Positions 34,263 to 43,555 of a stretch of 64,000 bases of DNA are shown in pieces. Both the position numbers and the translations under genes were made by a program. The notes under the pieces were generated by a model. That model was not told the origin of the DNA. It saw only the letters and a list, made by a program, of their open reading frames with translations, and did no database searches. This DNA comes from UBA668 sp043721915 (GTDB taxonomy: Bacteria; Actinomycetota; Acidimicrobiia; Acidimicrobiales; Ilumatobacteraceae): positions 1 through 64,000 of the forward strand of contig JAYSPV010000067.1 in assembly GCA_043721915.1 (NCBI GenBank), in the 5' to 3' direction. Every line of letters begins with the position of its first letter. Within the stretch, counting starts at the first letter, position 1.

Positions 34263-34866
34263 TCTGCCGCGCGAGTTCCCGGGCCTCTGCCTCGGTGAAG
34301 GACCCGCTGATCTGCACCGTGCCTTTGAACTCGGGGACCTGAATTGTTGCCACACTGACTGCAACGCCCGAGACGACGATCGCCAGTTGGCCGGTAGGGC
34401 AGGTTGCCACCCTCTCGTAGCACTGGGCCGCGATCGCGTTCCACTGGTCCTCGCCGGCCGCACCCGGCCGCAACGCTGCAGTCACGACCCAGCCGTTCGT
34501 GGGGTCGAGTTGGGCGGTGGCGTCGGTCTCGAACACAGTGCCGTCCGCCTGAGCAGGGCCTACTCTGCAGTACTGAGTGCCACCGCCGAATGACACGAGC
34601 GCAGTGTCATCCTCGGGCACGAAGGTCGGTACCGGAAGCTTGCCACCGCTCGTCCCCGGGACAACCTCGAAGCACCCCTGCACCACCGGGCGGATCTGGA
34701 TCGCGAACCCGTCGAGGTCGGCACCGTTGACGCTGCTCTCGGACGCCGCAGCAGTGTTGGGCATCGACCCGGAGTCGATCGCGCCTTGCGTCGAGACGGT
34801 GGACCCGCCATCGCCGCACCCGGTAGCGAGCATCAGTGCAGCTAAACCGGTCATGACGTGCCGCAT
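34243..34866 (-). CDS. Lipoprotein with SecD P1-head-like domain
   Basis: A 207-aa protein with a lipoprotein signal (HVMTGLAALMLATGC, Cys17) and a Ser/Thr-rich linker. The C-terminal half contains QLAIVVSGVAVSVATIQVPEF, then GTVQISGSFTEAEARELARQI, the pattern of the periplasmic P1 head of SecD that recurs in stand-alone actinobacterial lipoproteins. Its own role is unknown; an interaction with exported proteins is a guess. The start is chosen to put the signal peptide first. It ends 20 bp inside the decarboxylase 3' end. Confidence 0.72.
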   Translation of the reverse strand: MRHVMTGLAALMLATGCGDGGSTVSTQGAIDSGSMPNTAAASESSVNGADLDGFAIQIRPVVQGCFEVVPGTSGGKLPVPTFVPEDDTALVSFGGGTQYCRVGPAQADGTVFETDATAQLDPTNGWVVTAALRPGAAGEDQWNAIAAQCYERVATCPTGQLAIVVSGVAVSVATIQVPEFKGTVQISGSFTEAEARELARQINAASR

Positions 34867-34912
34867 CGCCGAAGCGTACAGATGTGGCGGCGGCCGCTTG
34901 GTGCCGACCCGC

Positions 34913-35698
34913 TCAGTCACCCACGGGCGGGGAGACAGCCGCCATCGCGATCGCGAGGGCGTGGCCGAGGTTGAGCGAGTCCACCCCGTGGTGCAGCGGG
35001 ATGCACACGTCGAAATCGGTGGTGCGGCGAGTTGCCTCGGTGAGGCCGGGGCCTTCGGCACCGGCGACGAGGGCGACCTTCTCCGGCATGCCCATCTTGA
35101 ACAGGCTGTTCGCGTCCCTGGCCGGCGTAAGCGCCCACGTCTCGAACCCTGCGTGACGGATGTACTCCAGCGGCTGGGGCCAGGTGGAGCAGCGGACGAT
35201 CTTCAGGTGGAGGATCTCACCCATCGACACCCGCACCGATCTGCGCGACAGCGGGTCGGCGCAGGTGGGGTCGAGGATCAGCGCGTCGAACCCGAGAGCG
35301 CGGGCCGAGCGCGCGACGGTGCCGATGTTCGTCGCGTCGTTGGCGCCTTCGAGCACGACGATGCGCGTCGCTCCCGACAGCGCATCGAGCAGGGTGACAT
35401 TCCGGCGGCGAGTGGCCGAGGCCAGGACACCGCGGTGCACGTCGTAGCCGGCGATCGCCTCCAACATGGCGCGCGAGCCGAGATAGACCGGCGCGTCCAC
35501 CGGATCGATGACTGTTCGCATCCGCTCGTAGCGCTCGGGCGACAGCAGGAACGAGCGCACCTTGTACTTGGAGGTGACCAGCCGGCTGACGACCAGTTTG
35601 CTCTCGGCGATGAAGAACTCGTCCTGTTCGGGGCGGTCGCGAAGGCCGACATACTCGGCCACGCGTGGGTCGTCGGCGGACTCGATCTCGATCGGCAC
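34913..35698 (-). CDS. TrmH/SpoU-family RNA 2'-O-methyltransferase
   Basis: A 261-aa SPOUT methyltransferase. The three family motifs are present: motif 1 EGANDATNIGTVARSARALGF (conserved N and R), motif 2 VALVAGAEGPGL and motif 3 IPLHHGVDSLNLGHALAIAM that forms the SAM-binding trefoil knot. The N-terminal 100 residues are the usual substrate-binding domain. The target (23S rRNA or tRNA ribose) cannot be told. It lies 46 bp upstream of the lipoprotein gene on the same strand. Confidence 0.9.
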   Translation of the reverse strand: MPIEIESADDPRVAEYVGLRDRPEQDEFFIAESKLVVSRLVTSKYKVRSFLLSPERYERMRTVIDPVDAPVYLGSRAMLEAIAGYDVHRGVLASATRRRNVTLLDALSGATRIVVLEGANDATNIGTVARSARALGFDALILDPTCADPLSRRSVRVSMGEILHLKIVRCSTWPQPLEYIRHAGFETWALTPARDANSLFKMGMPEKVALVAGAEGPGLTEATRRTTDFDVCIPLHHGVDSLNLGHALAIAMAAVSPPVGD

Positions 35699-35790
35699 GA
35701 TCCGACTCTACGGCTGTGTCGCGGTCGGCGCCTGCCCGCGCCCAGCCGAAAGGTGTTGCGAACGTGTGTTCGCCGCGCGAGGATGGCGCC

Positions 35791-36468
35791 ATGACGACGC
35801 TCGACAGCCACTCCACCGACGCCGAACTCATTTGGCAACAGTGCCTCTTCGCGTTCGAGGATCCGTCCGTCGATGCTGGTTTCGGCGGCCTCCAGCGCAC
35901 CTGGCTCGACGCCACGTCATGGGTGGATCACGTGCCGCGTTGGCTGGGCGGCGCCGATCTGGTCTTCGCCGAGCTGGTGGCACGGCTGGCGTGGCGCCAG
36001 CGCGAGGTCACGATGTACGACCGGCGGGTGCCCGAACCCCGCCTGACGGCATGGTGGAGCCCCACCAACGGCTTGCCCGAGCCGCTGCCGGTGTTGGAGG
36101 ACGCTCGCATGGCGCTCACCCGCCAGTACTCGCGGCCGTTCGACTCGATCGGGTTCAACCTGTACCGCGACGGCCGCGACTCGGTGGCCTGGCACGCCGA
36201 TCGCGAGCGCTACCACCACGAGGATCCGGTGGTTGCCATCATCAGTACCGGCGCGCCGCGCACGTTCCACATCCGGCCCCGCCGCGGCGACGCGGCGCGG
36301 GCCGTTGTCTCACGCACCTGGCACCTCGGCCACGGCGATCTGCTTGTCATGGGCGGCGCCTGCCAGCACGAGTACGAGCACTGCGTCCCCAAGGCCGCAC
36401 ACGTCGGCGGCCCTCGGCTGAGCATCATGTTCCGCCACAACCTGGCCGATTGGCAGCCACCGAGCTGA
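35791..36468 (+). CDS. AlkB-family 2-oxoglutarate/Fe(II) dioxygenase
   Basis: A 225-aa protein matching AlkB-like DNA repair dioxygenases, which remove N-alkyl groups from bases. The iron triad is present: H-x-D in VAWHADRE and the distal His in EYEHCVPK. The 2-oxoglutarate-binding R-x5-R is RLSIMFR. FNLYRDGRDSVAWH is typical. The ATG at 35791 is preferred over upstream starts that are antisense to the methyltransferase gene. Divergent from trmH; followed by the aminotransferase gene. Confidence 0.9.
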   Translation: MTTLDSHSTDAELIWQQCLFAFEDPSVDAGFGGLQRTWLDATSWVDHVPRWLGGADLVFAELVARLAWRQREVTMYDRRVPEPRLTAWWSPTNGLPEPLPVLEDARMALTRQYSRPFDSIGFNLYRDGRDSVAWHADRERYHHEDPVVAIISTGAPRTFHIRPRRGDAARAVVSRTWHLGHGDLLVMGGACQHEYEHCVPKAAHVGGPRLSIMFRHNLADWQPPS

Positions 36469-36522
36469 CCGGTCTCGGTGCCGACCAGCGACGCCACGCG
36501 GCGGAGCGCGATACTGCCAGCG

Positions 36523-37752
36523 ATGGCCTCCTCTCTCGACTCCAGCCGCTACGCGTTCGTGCCGGGGTCACCCCAGTACCCCACGATCGTCGACGGTGAT
36601 GGCGTGTTCCTGATCACCGATGACGGCCGCCGCATCCTCGACGGCGCCGCCGGAGCGATCGTGGGCAACATCGGCTGGGGCCGCACCGAGGTGGTGGAAG
36701 CCGCCGCCGCCGTGATGGGGATGGGGTACGTCGTGCCGCTGTGGCCCACGCCGAGCCGGCTCGCGCTGCGTGACGAACTGGTGGAGCACTGGCTGCCCGA
36801 GGGTTTCAACCAGGTGTTCTTCACCAGTGGCGGCAGTGAGAGCACGGATTCGTCCATCCGCCTCGCTCGTGCGTATCAGGTGGCGAAGGGCCGCGCGAGC
36901 AGGTGGAAGGTGATCGGCCGTCATCCCAGCTACCACGGGATGACGATCGGGACGATGGCGGCCGCCAGCCACAGCGGCCGTCAGCTGGGCTACGAGCCGC
37001 TGCTGCTGCCGTTCCCGAAGGTGGCCTGGGACGACCCGGCCGACGTGCTGAGGGTGATCGAGCGCGAAGACCCGGCCACGATCGCCGGCTTCATCGCCGA
37101 ACCGATCACCGGCGCGGCGGGCGGCTGCCTCACCGCGAGTGACGAGTACTGGCAGGTGGTGAGCGATGCCTGCCGCGAGCACGACATCCTGCTGATCGCG
37201 GATGAGGTGATGACCGGTTACGGCCGCACCGGGCTCAAGTTCGGTCATCAGCACTTCCCGTTCCATCCCGATGTGATCGTCGGCGGCAAGGGCCTCGGCG
37301 GCGGGTACGTGCCGATGGGTGCGGTCGCCGCCCGCGACGAAGTGGCTGAGGCGCTGCGCGGCAGTGGGTTCATGTACTTCACGTTCACCGGCAACGACGC
37401 CGCCTGTGCTGCCAGTGCGAAGGTGCTGCAGATCATGCGCAGCGAGCAGTTGGTCGAGCGCGCCGCGACCATGGGTGCTCACCTCGGCCGTCGTCTCCGT
37501 GACGAATTCACCGACCACCCGGCGGTCGTCGAGATCCGTGGCCGCGGCATGTTCTACGGCCTCGAGCTGCGCTGCAGCCGCGACGCGGTGGTGACGGCTG
37601 CGATGGACCGCGACCTGTGGGTGTATCCCGCCGGCAGTGGCCCGGTGGCGGAGGCAGTGATGGTGGCACCCGCATACGTCATTTCCGAGGCAGAGATCGA
37701 GCAGCTGATCGGCACGCTGCGTGATGCCCTCGACGCCGTGCACCCCGCCTGA
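36523..37752 (+). CDS. Class III PLP-dependent aminotransferase
   Basis: A 409-aa omega-aminotransferase-type enzyme. The cofactor lysine is K256 in VGGKGLGGGYVPMG, with the aspartate in IADEVMTGYGRTG (D227). SGGSESTDSSIRLAR binds the phosphate. Family members transfer amino groups from omega-amino acids, amines or lysine/ornithine derivatives, usually to pyruvate or 2-oxoglutarate; the substrate is not evident. The ATG at 36523 was chosen over one 15 codons upstream because conserved sequence begins shortly after it. Confidence 0.9.
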   Translation: MASSLDSSRYAFVPGSPQYPTIVDGDGVFLITDDGRRILDGAAGAIVGNIGWGRTEVVEAAAAVMGMGYVVPLWPTPSRLALRDELVEHWLPEGFNQVFFTSGGSESTDSSIRLARAYQVAKGRASRWKVIGRHPSYHGMTIGTMAAASHSGRQLGYEPLLLPFPKVAWDDPADVLRVIEREDPATIAGFIAEPITGAAGGCLTASDEYWQVVSDACREHDILLIADEVMTGYGRTGLKFGHQHFPFHPDVIVGGKGLGGGYVPMGAVAARDEVAEALRGSGFMYFTFTGNDAACAASAKVLQIMRSEQLVERAATMGAHLGRRLRDEFTDHPAVVEIRGRGMFYGLELRCSRDAVVTAAMDRDLWVYPAGSGPVAEAVMVAPAYVISEAEIEQLIGTLRDALDAVHPA

Positions 37753-37823
37753 CTCGCAAGTTCACGCCGGATTCACCAACGGTGGGGACTGCATTCACCG
37801 GACATCGGTACCGTGAAGGCACC

Positions 37824-38597
37824 ATGAGCGCGAGCACACTCCCAGATGTCGGCAGCGATCCGCGCCGGTTGATTTCCCTCGATGCGGTGCACAACTTCCG
37901 TGACGTCGGTGGCTACCCCACCAGCGACGGCCGCAGCACCCGTTGGCGCACCCTGTTCCGCGCCGACGGGCTCTATCGCCTCACCGACGCCGATCTCGAG
38001 GTCGTCCGCGCGCTCGGGTTGCGCACCGTGATCGACCTGCGTACCGACGTCGAGCTCGCCGAGCGCGGCACGTTCCCGCACGAACGGCACGCGGTGCAGT
38101 TCCACCACGTACCGGTGATCGACAGCACCTGGCAGCACCTCGATCGACCCGACGCCGACGACCCGGTGACCTTCCTCGAGTGGGCCTACCAGGACATGTT
38201 GCGCCAGGGCCCCCACCGTTTCGTCGAGGCGATCGAGAAGCTCAGCCAGCCCGGGGCGTTGCCGGCGGTCTTCCACTGCGCCGCGGGCAAGGACCGCACG
38301 GGCGTGCTGGCGATGTTGTTGCTGGGCTCCTTGGGCGTGCCCCACGACTTCCTCGTGGCCGACTACGCCCTCACCATCGAGGGCATCGAACGGATGCGCG
38401 CGTGGGCACAACGGATGGCACCGGAGATGTGGGCGAGCATGGCCGACACCCCATCGGCGTTCATGGCGGCCGCCCCTGAAGCGATGGAGCGTGTGATCGC
38501 ATCGATCACCACCCACGGAACGATTCGCGACTACACCCTCGGCCTCGGTGTCAGCCCCGAGGCGCTCGAGCGATTGTCGGTTGCACTGCTCGTGTGA
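37824..38597 (+). CDS. Tyrosine-protein phosphatase (Y_phosphatase3 type)
   Basis: A 257-aa protein with the N-terminal FRDVGGYPTSDGR signature and the catalytic loop HCAAGKDRTG (Cys152, Arg158). The lysine within the loop is typical of dual-specificity or lipid/phosphotyrosine phosphatases such as mycobacterial PtpB. No signal peptide is seen. The start follows a GAAGG-like ribosome site. It lies 22 bp before the S51 peptidase gene, so the two may be co-expressed. Confidence 0.9.
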   Translation: MSASTLPDVGSDPRRLISLDAVHNFRDVGGYPTSDGRSTRWRTLFRADGLYRLTDADLEVVRALGLRTVIDLRTDVELAERGTFPHERHAVQFHHVPVIDSTWQHLDRPDADDPVTFLEWAYQDMLRQGPHRFVEAIEKLSQPGALPAVFHCAAGKDRTGVLAMLLLGSLGVPHDFLVADYALTIEGIERMRAWAQRMAPEMWASMADTPSAFMAAAPEAMERVIASITTHGTIRDYTLGLGVSPEALERLSVALLV

Positions 38598-38619
38598 AGC
38601 GCGGCGTACGCTCGGCGCC

Positions 38620-39279
38620 ATGAGCGGCACCATCTCGCAGCACGGCACTCTTCCCCTCCACGGCACGATCGCACTCCAGGGCGGCGGTGCCTTCACCGCC
38701 AACGACGAGCTCGACAGGCGGCTGCTCGCCAGTGTGGGAGCCGATCGGGTCGTGGTGCTGCCCACCGCGGATGCGTTCGAGCGGCCCGAGAAGCTGGTCG
38801 CTGCCGCGATGGCCTGGGGTGAGCGGATGGGCGTGGAAGTGGAGGCGCTGATGGTGATGCGCCGCAGTGAGGCGTTGGAAGTTTCCGCGGCGACGGTGGT
38901 GCGCAACGCAAAGGCCGTCTACTTCGTGGGCGATCAGCCGATCCACCTCCGCTCGGTGATGAAGGACACGGCTGTCTGGGATGCGCTGCGCGACGTGCTC
39001 ACCAACGGTGGTCTCGTCACAGCCACCGGTGGCAGCGCGGCAGGGATGTGTGATCCGATGGTCGATCCGCGTGGCGGAGCATTCACACTCGGCCTGGGCC
39101 TCGTCCCGAACCTCGCACTGGTCACCGAGGCGGAGAGCTGGTCGCCCGAGCGGCTGCACCGCACCCGCGAGCTGGCCAACACCGCGTTCTGCGTGCTGCG
39201 CACGGGCGATGCGCTGGTGCACACCCAGGCAGGGTGGGAGACGGTCGGCGGCGCGGAAGTGCACGGCGACCTGCCGTAG
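38620..39279 (+). CDS. Peptidase S51-family protein (cyanophycinase/alpha-aspartyl dipeptidase-like)
   Basis: A 219-aa protein with the family fold: N-terminal IALQGGGAF, a strand VVVLPTADAF and the nucleophile serine in TATGGSAAGMC, the G-x-S-A-G elbow of S51 enzymes. Family members cleave aspartyl dipeptides or cyanophycin. The C-terminal region shortens the usual cyanophycinase, closer to the dipeptidase PepE class. The start ATG is 22 bp after the phosphatase stop. Confidence 0.78.
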   Translation: MSGTISQHGTLPLHGTIALQGGGAFTANDELDRRLLASVGADRVVVLPTADAFERPEKLVAAAMAWGERMGVEVEALMVMRRSEALEVSAATVVRNAKAVYFVGDQPIHLRSVMKDTAVWDALRDVLTNGGLVTATGGSAAGMCDPMVDPRGGAFTLGLGLVPNLALVTEAESWSPERLHRTRELANTAFCVLRTGDALVHTQAGWETVGGAEVHGDLP

Positions 39280-39306
39280 GCGGTACTGACCCGGGGCCGA
39301 ACCCCG

Positions 39307-39334
39307 CGTCGATCAGGTGGCGTCGATCAGGTGG
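39307..39334. repeat. 14-bp tandem duplication at the FKBP gene 3' end
   Basis: CGTCGATCAGGTGG is repeated exactly at 39307-39320 and 39321-39334, spanning the stop codon of the minus-strand FKBP gene. It is probably a slippage duplication. Confidence 0.8.
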
Positions 39335-40070
39335 TGGCAGGAGCCGGCAGCGACGTGGTCGTGGCCGGTGTCGTCTCGGCGGTGGTGTCGGCGGTGGTGT
39401 CCGTGACGTCGGCCGTCGCCGGGGTGACCGACATGACATCGATGATGAACGTCAGCGCGCCAGCCGGCCGGCCGCCGGTGGCCGACGGGTCTGCGCCGTA
39501 CGCCAGCTCGGCGGGGATGTCGAGCTGGTAGCGGCCGCCGGCCTGCATGCCGACCAGGCCGAGAGTCCAACCCTCGATGACGCTGCTGGCACCGATCACG
39601 ATCGGGTATGACGCGCCCCGGTCGTAGCTGTTGTCGAACTCGACACCGTCGGCGCTTGTGTAGCCGAGGTAGTTGACATCGATCAGGTCGCACTCGGCAG
39701 CGGCGGGACCGCTGCCCTCGGTGATCGGGGTGACCTTCAGTGCGGTGATCTCCGCAGGAGCCGGGCCGGCGATCTCCGGCTTCGTCGGTGCTGTCGTGCT
39801 GGGAGGAACGTCGGGCGGGGTGGGCGCGTTGGGGCAGGGGCCCACCGGCACCGTCAGCGAAGGGTCGATGGTGGTGGTGCCCGCCACCGTCGAGTCGTCA
39901 TCGCCGCCGTTGAGCAGGTAGAGCACGCCGACGAGCGCCACCACGCTGACGAGGGCGAGACCGATGCGCAGGCTGAAGCGCTTCGTCTTGTCCTTGCGCG
40001 CCTGCTTGGCGAGCTCTTCGAGCCGCAACTGGCGGTTGGCCTTCTGTCGTTCACGTTTGACGGTACCCAC
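39327..40070 (-). CDS. Membrane-anchored FKBP-type peptidyl-prolyl isomerase
   Basis: A 247-aa protein. The N-terminal 30 residues are highly basic, followed by one transmembrane helix (LRIGLALVSVVALVGVLYLL), a Pro/Thr linker and an FKBP domain at about 125-220 with GVEFDNSYDRG, VIEGWTLGLVGMQAGGRYQLDIP and AYGADPS. The C-terminus is a Thr/Ala/Asp-rich tail. It should help fold exported proteins outside the membrane. The Tyr and Trp of the FKBP pocket are present. The short tandem duplication at its stop does not change the frame. Confidence 0.9.
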   Translation of the reverse strand: MGTVKRERQKANRQLRLEELAKQARKDKTKRFSLRIGLALVSVVALVGVLYLLNGGDDDSTVAGTTTIDPSLTVPVGPCPNAPTPPDVPPSTTAPTKPEIAGPAPAEITALKVTPITEGSGPAAAECDLIDVNYLGYTSADGVEFDNSYDRGASYPIVIGASSVIEGWTLGLVGMQAGGRYQLDIPAELAYGADPSATGGRPAGALTFIIDVMSVTPATADVTDTTADTTAETTPATTTSLPAPATT

Positions 40071-40154
40071 GAGGACAGGAGGCTACCGGACGAGCCGCCG
40101 CGCCGTCTCGCGAACCGACGCACACGACACGTGAATCTGCAAGGAACGCTCAAC

Positions 40155-42959
40155 ATGTCGACGCCGCGTGCCGATGAGGCAAGACAGGGGAATGGCGGCA
40201 CGCCCCTTGCCGGGCAGGCTTTCGAAAGGTTCACAATGAGGCGTACAGAGCATCTCGGGGCTCGTGTGGTCACCGCAGTCGGTGTACTCGCAACGCTCGT
40301 CTATCTCGGGTGGCGGGCGGTTTACTCACTCCGCGGCAGCGAGATGTGGTTGTCGGTTCCTGTGCTGCTGGTGGAGGTGATCGCGTTCGCCGGTTCCGCC
40401 GTGCTCGTCTGGGCGTTGTGGCCGGCGCCGGCAGCCCTTGTCGTATCCGGTGCCGGGCTGACCCCACCGCCGCTGTTCCCTTCGGATGTGGTCGTGCGGG
40501 TGCACGAGCAGGCCGAGCACGATGTCCGTGCGACGCTGTTGGCCGCGGGGCGCTTGGCCGACGCGCAGCAGGTGATCGTGATCGATCTCGACGCCCGCCC
40601 GGCGATCGCCGCCCTCGCCATCGAGTTCGGGGCCACGTACGCAGCGACCGACCCTGCCGACAGCAACGGGCTGCGCGTCGCGCTGGCCACGGTGCGTACC
40701 CAGCAGTTCCTGCTGCTCGATGCCGGCGACGTTCCGGCAGGAGACATCATCGCCCGCCTCGGCGTCGACCTCGCCGACCCGCGAGTGGCGGTGGTCCAGG
40801 GCCTCGGCTCCTCCGGAGCGAACGACTCGGCCGAGCACGGCCCGAACGGACGCCACCAGCTGCTCTTCGAGCGTTCGTCGCTGAACCCGTCGCTCGGTGC
40901 CCGCGGCGTCGCGGTGTGGTTGGGGAGCGGTTCGTTGGTGCGCATCGACGCGTTGCGGGAAGTGCCCGCCAACACCGATCGGGCCCTCCTTGCGCATTGG
41001 GCGATCGGCGCCGAACTGGCGGCCGCCGGCTGGCGGTTGACGGCGCCCGGCGACGTGCCCGTGTTCGCTCACCGCACGGTTCACGCGGAGGCCGAGGTGT
41101 TCGACGATCGCGTCGACCGTGCCCGCGCCGCTCGCCGGTTGGTCTTCGGTCGCCGTGGCGTTCTGCGCGGCCGCTTCGAATGGCGCCAGCGACTCGCGCT
41201 GCTCGCGTGGTCGGTGCGCCCGCTGTCGGCACTGCGCCGCGTGGTCTTCGTCACGCTGCTCGGCGCGGCGATCCTGTCGGGCACCGTGCCGTTCCGCGGC
41301 CAGCAGATCATCCTGGTGTGCGCATGGATGCCGTCGTTCCTCTACATGTCCCTCGGTGTCTCGCTGCTCAGCGGCTGGACGTTGCGCCCCGGCGACCGTG
41401 TTCGCTGGTCACTGCACTCGATCGGGTCGTCGTTGGCCAGCCTGCGTGGCTCAGGGCACGACCGGCACACGCGCGCCCCGATCATCGACCTGCCGTCTCG
41501 CCAGTACGGGGCCGGCCTGGTCGGCGTGGTCGTCATGCTCAGCGGGGTGGTCCTCGTCCGCGGCATCAGCGACCGGTTCACTCACACGCTCGGCTCGATG
41601 CCGCGTTCAGTGCTGATGGCCCTGTTGCTGGTGACGCTGTGGACGCTCGCACTCTCGCTGGATCTGCTGCGGGTGTTGGGCCGTCGTCGGCAACTGCGTC
41701 GAACCGCTCGCGTCGTCTCGTCGCTGCCGGCAACGATGGGCGAACGCACGGTGAGCATCGTCGACCTGACCTCGGTGGGCGCCGGCGTGCTCAGCCAGAC
41801 CGGCATCGAGCCGCTGGAACGTGCTGTGCTGGAGACCGTGATCGCGACGACATCCGGGGTCACTTCCGTCCGTATCCCCGGAATCGTGCGCAACGTCTCG
41901 CTGCTACCCAGCGGCGACTACCGCATCGGCGTCGAGTTCGGTGACCGCGACGCTGCGACGGCCAACGCGCTCGCCGAGTTCTGCACCGTCGAGCCGATGT
42001 GGCAGCAACTTGGCGTGATGCCGAGCCAATCAGTCCTCGACAAGGGACGGATGATCTACCTCGAGGAACCGCCGGCGGAGCCGTCGCCCGGTCGGACGCT
42101 GGTGCGCGTCGTCGCGATGCTCGCGCTCGCCGGTGTCGTCGGGAGTGCCGCGCCGGCAACGGTCGCGGCGTCGGCCCCCTTCGTGCATCAGGTCACCGGC
42201 ACGATCGTCGAGACCGGCGAACCGCCCATTGCCGATCCCGACCCTGCCGCCACCGTGCCCGTCTCGTTGGTCGACGTCGACGAACCGATCGCGACGACCG
42301 ATCCGCCCGTCGTCGAGTCCGCCGCGCCGGAAGGCGTGGCGGGCGTCGTGGTGGTCGGCGTGTGTTCCCTGGCGCCCGGCGATGATGAGGTGTGGGGGAC
42401 CGCCGATGACCAGTACGACGCTGCCGTCGAGACGATCACCGATGAGGATGGGGGCTATTCGTTGGCGCTGACCGGCGAGGCGTGCTGGGCGATCGTTGCG
42501 CCGCCGGAGGGTTATGAGCCGGTCGATGTCGCCACCGGCGAGGCGCCGCTGGTCGCAGTCGCGTTCGACGTCAGCAGTCCAACGGATACTCAACCGACCG
42601 TCGAACTGCAGCGTGTGGAAGCCGACGTCTCGGTGCCGAACCCCTCCTCGAACGGCCCCTTCTCGAACGACCCCTCCTCGAACGACATCTCCTCGAACGA
42701 CCCGGGTGGCGCCACGCCATCGCCGGGTGTCGAGGCCGGTCGTCTCGGTCTGCGGCTGCGGCGAGCGGCCACCGACTGGCAGGTAGCGGCGGCCCCCGGC
42801 CCCGCCCCGCAGCTGTTGCCCGCGCCGATGGCATCGCAACTCGCCGGCCAGAGCAGCGACCACTCGTCGCTGTCGGTCTTCGTGTTGGCGTTGGCCGCAC
42901 TGCTGGGCTCCAGCCTCCTGCTCGGGCTGGCCCGTCCGCGTTCGCGAGCCGCTGGCTGA
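40155..42959 (+). CDS. Degenerate cellulose-synthase-like protein with PilZ and Cna_B-like domains
   Basis: A 934-aa multi-pass protein. Two N-terminal TM helices precede a GT2-like domain in which catalytic motifs are eroded: the DADH-like motif reads LLLDAGDVP, the acceptor-side region reads WLGSGSLVRIDAL and no QxxRW is seen. Four TM helices follow, then a PilZ-like domain with R-x3-R (RRTAR) and DLTSVGAG, as in c-di-GMP-regulated BcsA. After a further hydrophobic segment comes a Cna_B/SdrD-like module (DEDGGYSLALTG), a short repeat and a C-terminal TM with basic tail. Start choices are ATG 40155 (AAGGA upstream) and ATG 40236 (GAAAGG upstream). Synthase activity is unlikely; c-di-GMP sensing at the surface is an inference. 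Confidence 0.6.
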   Translation: MSTPRADEARQGNGGTPLAGQAFERFTMRRTEHLGARVVTAVGVLATLVYLGWRAVYSLRGSEMWLSVPVLLVEVIAFAGSAVLVWALWPAPAALVVSGAGLTPPPLFPSDVVVRVHEQAEHDVRATLLAAGRLADAQQVIVIDLDARPAIAALAIEFGATYAATDPADSNGLRVALATVRTQQFLLLDAGDVPAGDIIARLGVDLADPRVAVVQGLGSSGANDSAEHGPNGRHQLLFERSSLNPSLGARGVAVWLGSGSLVRIDALREVPANTDRALLAHWAIGAELAAAGWRLTAPGDVPVFAHRTVHAEAEVFDDRVDRARAARRLVFGRRGVLRGRFEWRQRLALLAWSVRPLSALRRVVFVTLLGAAILSGTVPFRGQQIILVCAWMPSFLYMSLGVSLLSGWTLRPGDRVRWSLHSIGSSLASLRGSGHDRHTRAPIIDLPSRQYGAGLVGVVVMLSGVVLVRGISDRFTHTLGSMPRSVLMALLLVTLWTLALSLDLLRVLGRRRQLRRTARVVSSLPATMGERTVSIVDLTSVGAGVLSQTGIEPLERAVLETVIATTSGVTSVRIPGIVRNVSLLPSGDYRIGVEFGDRDAATANALAEFCTVEPMWQQLGVMPSQSVLDKGRMIYLEEPPAEPSPGRTLVRVVAMLALAGVVGSAAPATVAASAPFVHQVTGTIVETGEPPIADPDPAATVPVSLVDVDEPIATTDPPVVESAAPEGVAGVVVVGVCSLAPGDDEVWGTADDQYDAAVETITDEDGGYSLALTGEACWAIVAPPEGYEPVDVATGEAPLVAVAFDVSSPTDTQPTVELQRVEADVSVPNPSSNGPFSNDPSSNDISSNDPGGATPSPGVEAGRLGLRLRRAATDWQVAAAPGPAPQLLPAPMASQLAGQSSDHSSLSVFVLALAALLGSSLLLGLARPRSRAAG
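42642..42701 (+). repeat. Four 15-bp coding repeats (PSSND-type)
   Basis: Four in-frame 15-bp units encode PSSNG, PFSND, PSSND and ISSND in the extracellular linker of the PilZ/Cna_B protein. Such repeats vary in number by slippage. Confidence 0.85.
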
Positions 42960-42970
42960 GCGTGCCTGAG

Positions 42971-43549
42971 TCAGTCGTCGGCGGCGAACGGTTCGTCGCT
43001 GTCGCCGGACTTGGCGATCAGGTAGCCGATCGCACGCTCGGCCTTCGGGTACCGGTGCGCAAGGCGCCAGAAGTCCGGGCCGTGGCCGTGCACTTCGAGG
43101 TGGGCCAGTTCGTGCACGATGACGTAGTCGATCACCCAGCCGGGAAACGCCGCCAACCGCGTCGAGATGCGGATGTGGCCGGAAGTGACCGTGCACGAAC
43201 CCCAGCGGGTTGTCATGTCGTCGGCCCAGCGGATGTCTCGCGGGCGCGGCAGCTCGTAACGGCGGGCGAGTATGACGGCGCGAGCGGCCAGGTCGATCCG
43301 GGCTGCAGAACGCTTGCGCTCGTAGCCGGCGGTCATCTTCGCGACCCACATCTCGGTCTCGGCGCGGCTCATCCACGATGGCACGCTGACCGTCACCAGA
43401 TCGCCCACCAGGCGAGCCCCGACGGTGCGCTTGCGACGGGTGGAACGCACCACCTCCACTCGCAACGGGGCGCGCTCGTCCAACGCGGCGCGCTCGTCGA
43501 CGGGCTCGGGTTCGGGGCCGAAGCCTGGGAGCTGCAATGCGTCGGTCAT
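42971..43549 (-). CDS. YgjP-like metallopeptidase (DUF45)
   Basis: A 192-aa protein with the zinc-binding HELAH (VIVHELAHLEVHGHGPDFW) and the upstream RWGSCTVTSGHIRIS strand typical of YgjP/WSS1-related metalloproteins. The N-terminal 30 residues are acidic and probably disordered. Substrates are unknown. It lies just upstream (6 bp) of the phosphoglycerate-mutase-like gene on the minus strand, with its 3' end facing the PilZ protein gene. Confidence 0.88.
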   Translation of the reverse strand: MTDALQLPGFGPEPEPVDERAALDERAPLRVEVVRSTRRKRTVGARLVGDLVTVSVPSWMSRAETEMWVAKMTAGYERKRSAARIDLAARAVILARRYELPRPRDIRWADDMTTRWGSCTVTSGHIRISTRLAAFPGWVIDYVIVHELAHLEVHGHGPDFWRLAHRYPKAERAIGYLIAKSGDSDEPFAADD

Positions 43550-43555
43550 CGGCGG

